Shown piece by piece: positions 15,281 to 19,425 of a stretch of DNA of 19,425 bases; within the stretch, counting starts at the first letter, position 1; each line of letters opens with the position of its first letter. The notes beneath the pieces were generated by a model. The model was not told the origin of the DNA. It saw only the letters and a program-made list of their open reading frames with translations, and searched no databases. The stretch is from JBMYQA01 sp049600855 (GTDB lineage Bacteria > Bacteroidota > Bacteroidia > Cytophagales > Flammeovirgaceae). Position numbers and translations under genes: made by a program. The stretch lies in contig JBMYQA010000097.1 in the NCBI GenBank assembly GCA_049600855.1, positions 1 through 19,425 of the forward strand. The letters run 5' to 3'.

Positions 15281-16726
15281 TTACTTAAAATCATTTTCTA
15301 CCTTCTTCTTCGCGGCTAGAATCATTTTCATTGCTACCTCTATCGTTTCTAGCTTGGTTCGGAATGCAAGTAAGGCCATTCGAATAACAAATTGCCCCTG
15401 AATAATGGTAGAACTCATAAATACGCGCCCATCTTGATGAATGTAATTGAGTAAGGATTGATTAAATGCATTTTGATCAATGGTTTTCGATGGATACCAA
15501 AAATAGCTTACCGACAAGTCAGGTTCTGGGCCGACTGAAAAACCCGCAGCTATTAATTTTTCTCGGAAGTATTGAGTGAGTAGGAGCTTTTCTTCTAAAC
15601 AGGCTTTAAAAGGGGCAAGGCCATGAAATTGCAGGGGAAGCCAGATGCGCATTCCTCGAAAATGTTTGGAAAGCTCGGGAGAAACATCAGCAGGATTGAT
15701 GAGCACATCATCACTAAAGGCATCTTGCATGTAGTTTGGCCGGTAATGGTTGGATTGGAAAACGGCTTGTCGGTCTTTCACCAATACGGCTCCAATACCA
15801 AATGGCAAGAATAAGCTTTTGTGTGGATCAATAACCAATGAATCTGCGGTATCAATCCCTTCAAATAGGTGCTTCTTGCTGTCAACAAGCATGAAAAAGC
15901 CTCCATAAGCGGCATCTATGTGATACCAAAGTTGATTTTTGTGCGCAATTGCACCAATAGCTTGGAGAGGATCTACAGCACCGGTGTCTGTGGTTCCTGC
16001 CGAGGCAATTACCAAAAAAGGATTTAACCCATCGTTTCGATCTTGCTCAATTTTCGCATTTAACTTTTCAGGAATAATTTTAAAGCGATCATTGATGGGT
16101 ACATGGCGAATTTGAATATCGCTTAAACCGATGATGCGGAATGCTTTATGAATGCAATGGTGGGTTTGTTCACTTAAGTATACGACACTCTTTTCGATCA
16201 AATCTCCCTTAATGCCATGATGATCTCGTGCAGCTGTTAAGGCAATGAGATTGGCGATGGAACCGCCAGAAGTCAGGTTTCCAATGGCAGATTTGGGAAA
16301 TTGAAAAACGGATTTCATCCAATTGAGCACGGCTTCTTCCATGGCTACAGCACCAGGAGAGCCATAGTACATGCCTGCATATTCATTACTGATGTCAACA
16401 ATAAAATCTCCCAAGGCAGCGGTAAATAGGCTGCCGCCTGGAATATAACCTAAATGGCCAGATGATGCGGCATTAATCCCTTTTTGTGCGACTTGACTTT
16501 TATACGTATTAAGTAATGATTCTAAAGATTTAGGTTGCTCATCAATAACGAATTGTTCTGGTGCTGAATTCCCTCCAAAGTAGGCTTTGGATTGGGGAAT
16601 AGATGAAATAAACTGATTTGCAAATTGTTGTAGTTGTTCCAACTGCTGATTGCGTGTGCGTGGAGTAGGTTCTAATTGGTTCGCAATAATTGCCAATTGC
16701 TCGATGTCTTGAATAAGCTTGCTCAT
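15281..16726 (-). CDS. PLP-dependent group II amino-acid decarboxylase
   Basis: The 481-aa cytoplasmic enzyme belongs to the fold type I decarboxylase family that includes aromatic amino acid, glutamate, cysteine sulfinate and diaminobutyrate decarboxylases. Visible motifs are SSGHLGYIPGG (substrate side), NLTSGGSIANL (phosphate binding), SEQTHHCIHKA (His that stacks on the cofactor), ASAGTTDTGAVDP, HIDAAYGG with Asp271 that binds the pyridine nitrogen, and DPHKSLF with Lys303 as the Schiff-base lysine. All catalytic residues are present and the length is normal. The substrate cannot be told from sequence alone. It lies 32 bp downstream of the 553-aa secreted-protein gene, so the two may be co-transcribed, but a perfect -7 element right before its ATG suggests its own start as well. 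Confidence 0.92.
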   Translation of the reverse strand: MSKLIQDIEQLAIIANQLEPTPRTRNQQLEQLQQFANQFISSIPQSKAYFGGNSAPEQFVIDEQPKSLESLLNTYKSQVAQKGINAASSGHLGYIPGGSLFTAALGDFIVDISNEYAGMYYGSPGAVAMEEAVLNWMKSVFQFPKSAIGNLTSGGSIANLIALTAARDHHGIKGDLIEKSVVYLSEQTHHCIHKAFRIIGLSDIQIRHVPINDRFKIIPEKLNAKIEQDRNDGLNPFLVIASAGTTDTGAVDPLQAIGAIAHKNQLWYHIDAAYGGFFMLVDSKKHLFEGIDTADSLVIDPHKSLFLPFGIGAVLVKDRQAVFQSNHYRPNYMQDAFSDDVLINPADVSPELSKHFRGMRIWLPLQFHGLAPFKACLEEKLLLTQYFREKLIAAGFSVGPEPDLSVSYFWYPSKTIDQNAFNQSLLNYIHQDGRVFMSSTIIQGQFVIRMALLAFRTKLETIEVAMKMILAAKKKVENDFK

Positions 16727-16730
16727 GGAG

Positions 16731-16738
16731 CAAAATTA
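16731..16738 (-). promoter_or_regulatory. -7 element next to the decarboxylase ATG
   Basis: On the minus strand this reads TAATTTTG, a perfect TAnnTTTG, and is separated from the ATG by only four bases (CTCC). If used, transcription would begin at or near the ATG and the message would be leaderless. No TTTG lies 19 nt upstream, so the match could be chance. Confidence 0.4.
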
Positions 16739-16758
16739 GGCAAGTAAGCAAAGAGAAC

Positions 16759-18420
16759 TCACTCTACTCGATCTTCTTTTTCCTTATTTTTCGCTTCTTC
16801 CTCTTCTTCAGGTTTGTCTACCCATTCAGGGTTGAAGGTGAATTTACTAATGAAAAAGACATGACGTTTTCGTTCTTTATCTAATTTATTATCAAAATCT
16901 TTGATGCCAGACATGAGGAAATTTCGGCCATACCAACGCATTAATCCACCATGATCCAGTGTTTTTTGTTCGTCTCCCTCAAAAATTTCGGGGAGTTTAA
17001 TAGATACATTCTCTTCTACGTAATCACTTTTTACAGACATTTTAAAATGATATTTCTCTTCGGTGTATTCTAAAAAGGCAAGTGTGTCATTGATGGCCGA
17101 GGCTTGCGTCATTTCTATGGGGAAATTGGATTTGGTATCGTCAAAAGTATAACTATTGTCCCAGAGTAATGCACCAGACTTACTAAAACCGAGTGCAAAA
17201 GCATGTTCGTATCGATATTCACTTGGCATCCATTCCCTATCGCGCAAAGCATCTTGAGCAAAAGCAGTGGGAATATAACCACCTGAATAAAATAAACTTG
17301 CATAGCGTCTTGCTGAGGGGTAATACGAATACGTAGCCGCCCGATTTGATGCAGCCATCATATCGTATTTTCGCACATATTCGGTTTGGGGATCATAAGA
17401 TTCGCCTGATAAAATGATGCGATCGTCCGTCACTTCTAAATCGTGAATGAATAAACGATAGCCAAATCGTTTGCGTGAGCCTTCTTTAAGTTTTCTTCGA
17501 ATTTTACTGATGTATCGCTCTCGCTTGTTTTTAGGTAAGTAATTGAAAAAGTTTTTTAAGTAGCCAAAGTCATAAAAACGATTTTCTAAGAGTTTGCCAT
17601 CTTTAATGGTTAGGCTATAAATGCCTTGAGCAAGTGTTTCGGTTTTCATACCATAAGAACCAAAGAGTAGGAGTGAACCGTCATCCGCCATGTGAGGGCG
17701 GTAAGTAATCAGGTTAAACTCTGTTGATAAGGTAATTTCTGTATTTTTAATAATACCACCGTCAAGTGCATAACGATTCACATACAGTGCCCGATCAGAT
17801 ATTGGCCGTCTTTTGTCCAACAAAACGACCAACTCTTGGTTTTTATCATCAATGACTACATCTATTAATTTTGCCTTGAGTTGATTAATTGAAGGAAGCA
17901 CAATCGGTTTATTGCTTTCATCATATCTTTTCAAGATTACAGCAGGTTTACCTTTGATATTCCCCCCTAATAAAAGGGTGCCTTTGGTGGCATCGAAGTG
18001 CGTAATGATGAAGTCTTTAAAATCGGCAAAGGCAATCTGACTGATGATACCGTCACTCAAATTGAGCTTCATGATGTTGTATTCATGCTCTTTACTCTGA
18101 ATGAGGATATAAATGAAGCCATCATCATAGGAAGTGCCTAACAGCTTAGCCGTGTTTTTTACCAAATAACCCTGTTCCCATTTGGTGTGTAAATCAGTGT
18201 CGAAAAAGGTAAATTGTAATCTGACTTTATTATTGTTTTCTACTTTTTGACTTTCAAGTAAACAGAGTACACCTTCATTGCCAGCTTTTACCAATTGGTA
18301 GTTGGTTCCATGGCTTGTATCTATCGGTAGTTCAACATGTTCGGTTTGCCTCACTTGGGCAAAAAGTGTGGTGACAAAGAAAAGTGGGATTAGTGCAAGA
18401 ATATGTCTCATTGTAATCAT
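16759..18420 (-). CDS. Secreted protein of unknown function, probable beta-propeller
   Basis: The 553-aa protein starts with a signal peptide (HILALIPLFFVTTLFA then Q) and has no later membrane segment. Met4 (MRHIL) is an equally good start. The body is rich in repeated strand pairs of the type LLGTSYDDGFIYILIQS, GTLLLGGNIKGKPAVILKRY, SLLLFGSYG and RIILSGESYD, spaced roughly 50-80 residues, which suggests a beta-propeller or similar all-beta fold. A basic insert (YLPKNKRERYISKIRRKLKE) breaks the series in the middle and the C-terminal tail is highly charged. I do not recognise a named family. The decarboxylase gene follows 32 bp downstream on the same strand. A large palindrome lies about 93-121 bp before the start and may regulate the gene. 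Confidence 0.65.
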   Translation of the reverse strand: MITMRHILALIPLFFVTTLFAQVRQTEHVELPIDTSHGTNYQLVKAGNEGVLCLLESQKVENNNKVRLQFTFFDTDLHTKWEQGYLVKNTAKLLGTSYDDGFIYILIQSKEHEYNIMKLNLSDGIISQIAFADFKDFIITHFDATKGTLLLGGNIKGKPAVILKRYDESNKPIVLPSINQLKAKLIDVVIDDKNQELVVLLDKRRPISDRALYVNRYALDGGIIKNTEITLSTEFNLITYRPHMADDGSLLLFGSYGMKTETLAQGIYSLTIKDGKLLENRFYDFGYLKNFFNYLPKNKRERYISKIRRKLKEGSRKRFGYRLFIHDLEVTDDRIILSGESYDPQTEYVRKYDMMAASNRAATYSYYPSARRYASLFYSGGYIPTAFAQDALRDREWMPSEYRYEHAFALGFSKSGALLWDNSYTFDDTKSNFPIEMTQASAINDTLAFLEYTEEKYHFKMSVKSDYVEENVSIKLPEIFEGDEQKTLDHGGLMRWYGRNFLMSGIKDFDNKLDKERKRHVFFISKFTFNPEWVDKPEEEEEAKNKEKEDRVE

Positions 18421-18512
18421 TGGCTTTTTGGAGCGTTTCCAAGTTAAAATTAGCTCATTGGCAGATTAGGTTATGATCAAGGAATAGGTGAATAGTCCTG
18501 TGATAGTATTGT

Positions 18513-18541
18513 AAATAGGTAATCATAATGATGACCTATTT
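18513..18541. repeat. 29-bp near-perfect palindrome before the 553-aa gene
   Basis: Arms of 14 bases (18513-18526 and 18528-18541) around one central base match with a single mismatch: AAATAGGTAATCAT against the complement AAATAGGTCATCAT. A further AATAGGT copy lies at 18483-18489. There is no T-tract on either strand, so it resembles an operator or stable hairpin rather than a terminator. It lies between the PPK2 stop and the 553-aa gene. Confidence 0.5.
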
Positions 18542-18698
18542 ATATAACCTGTAAGTAAGTGAAGTGGTTCTATTATTTCTTATTTTTCGCAATAAGCTTG
18601 CTTCATACTTCAAACAAGCTCAATATGTTCTATATTAGGACAATTTAGTTGAGAAAACTGACATTGTTTTTTTGTTGTAATCTGCTTTGAAAAAGCGT

Positions 18699-19425
18699 TT
18701 ACTTGCCATAACGCATCACAATTTCTGGATCTGGAATTAAATCAACTCCCTTTTTAGCTTTTCCTTCATAATCGATTTGCGACAAGACGTATCGAATACT
18801 TTCTAGTCGAGCCTTTTTCTTGTTATTAGCCGTTACAATAATCCACGGACAGTAAGAAGTATGTGAGCCCATCATCATCTTATCTCGATATTCGGTGTAG
18901 GAGTCCCAAAGCGATTGGGCTTTCTGGTCTACTGAGCTAATTTTCCACTGCTTTAACGGATTCTTTTTGCGATCTTCAAACCGTTCTTGTTGTTCTTCTT
19001 TGCTAATATTAAACCAGAGTTTGATGAGAATAATACCATCTTCGTAGAGCATGTGTTCAAACTCAGGTACTTGGTGCATAAATCGTTGATACTCTTCTTC
19101 ACTGCAAAAGCCCATAACGGGTTCTACTACAGCTCGATTATACCAGCTTCGGTCAAAAAATATAATTTCTCCAGGATTGGGCAAGTGAGCGATATAGCGT
19201 TGAAAATACCATTGACCTCGTTCAATTTCCGTTGGTTTAGGCAAGGCTACAACCCGAATGTCACGCGGGGGCAAGTTTTCGGTAAAACGCTGAATAGAAC
19301 CGCCTTTACCAGCCGCATCTCTTCCTTCAAATATAATACATAGGCGTTTTTTATGCTCTTTTACCCAATATTGAAGTTTTACTAACTCTATTTGAAGTTT
19401 TACTAACTCTTCCTCATATTTTAAT
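18699..19425 (-). CDS. ppk2: Polyphosphate kinase 2 (PPK2), partial at the right edge
   Basis: The frame is open from the right edge to the TAA at 18699 and gives 241 residues, so the true start lies outside the window. PPK2 enzymes use polyphosphate to phosphorylate nucleoside di- or monophosphates, or the reverse, in the cytoplasm. Seen in order: the N-terminal helix YEEELVKLQIELVKLQYWV, Walker A EGRDAAGKGG (about 19326-19299), LPPRDIRVVALPKPTE, FQRYIAHLPNPGEIIFFDRS, then WYNRAVVEPVMGFC (Walker B and lid region), a KLWFNISKEEQ segment, LKQWKISSVD, and the DSYTEYRDKM and CPWIIVTAN region at the C-terminus. All core motifs are intact and one domain is seen, typical of single-domain PPK2. A start at the TTG at 19274 would cut off the Walker A and is wrong. 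Confidence 0.95.
   Translation of the reverse strand, partial: LKYEEELVKLQIELVKLQYWVKEHKKRLCIIFEGRDAAGKGGSIQRFTENLPPRDIRVVALPKPTEIERGQWYFQRYIAHLPNPGEIIFFDRSWYNRAVVEPVMGFCSEEEYQRFMHQVPEFEHMLYEDGIILIKLWFNISKEEQQERFEDRKKNPLKQWKISSVDQKAQSLWDSYTEYRDKMMMGSHTSYCPWIIVTANNKKKARLESIRYVLSQIDYEGKAKKGVDLIPDPEIVMRYGK

Noticed and set aside
18595..18620. AGCTTG / CAAGCT inverted repeat as a PPK2 terminator
   Set aside because: The stem is 6 bp with a mismatch next to it, and no T-tract follows on the minus strand.
18699..19274. PPK2 as a short complete gene starting at TTG 19274
   Set aside because: The frame stays open to the window edge and the upstream part holds the Walker A motif, so the gene is cut by the window and not short.

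Overview
The window looks like chromosome from a marine or soil member of the Bacteroidota, most likely of the Cytophagales type. The evidence is low GC, a GldA-type ABC ATPase, a long LeuRS with the insertions seen in this phylum, ExbD with an ALPD-type membrane helix, many secreted proteins whose signal peptides end in a ...AQ or ...AQD cleavage region, and perfect or near copies of the phylum's -7 promoter element TAnnTTTG in front of several genes. Shine-Dalgarno sequences are mostly absent, as expected for the phylum. No RNA gene, insertion sequence, prophage or CRISPR array was seen.

Layout from left to right. The 3' end of an AraC-family regulator (1-126) is followed by gldA (344-1258, +). 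A minus-strand block follows: a RIC/YtfE-like di-iron protein (1270-2010), an orphan exbD (2219-2686), a secreted FecR-like/TPR-like protein (2852-3859), a CHASE2 membrane protein with no cytoplasmic output domain (4062-5297) and comF (5687-6403). Small-type purL (6615-8840, +) converges on a secreted DUF4412-like protein (8916-10052, -), with a strong 16-bp-stem terminator between them. leuS (10311-13223, +) converges on an outer-membrane OmpA-like protein (13284-15158, -) across a bidirectional terminator. A PLP-dependent group II decarboxylase (15281-16726, -) lies 32 bp downstream of a secreted 553-aa protein of unknown function (16759-18420, -). The window ends inside a PPK2-type polyphosphate kinase (18699 to the right edge, -).

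The genes are mostly single transcription units of housekeeping character (purine synthesis, leucyl-tRNA charging, polyphosphate, competence-type phosphoribosyltransferase) mixed with envelope and sensory genes. The best candidate for something little described is the CHASE2 plus FecR-like pair. It looks like an envelope sensor without any recognised signalling output, next to an ExbD that lacks its ExbB/TolQ partner. Other items worth a look are structured leaders before purL and leuS, a RIC-like protein that has lost its N-terminal Cys-Cys, and a 29-bp near-perfect palindrome before the 553-aa gene.
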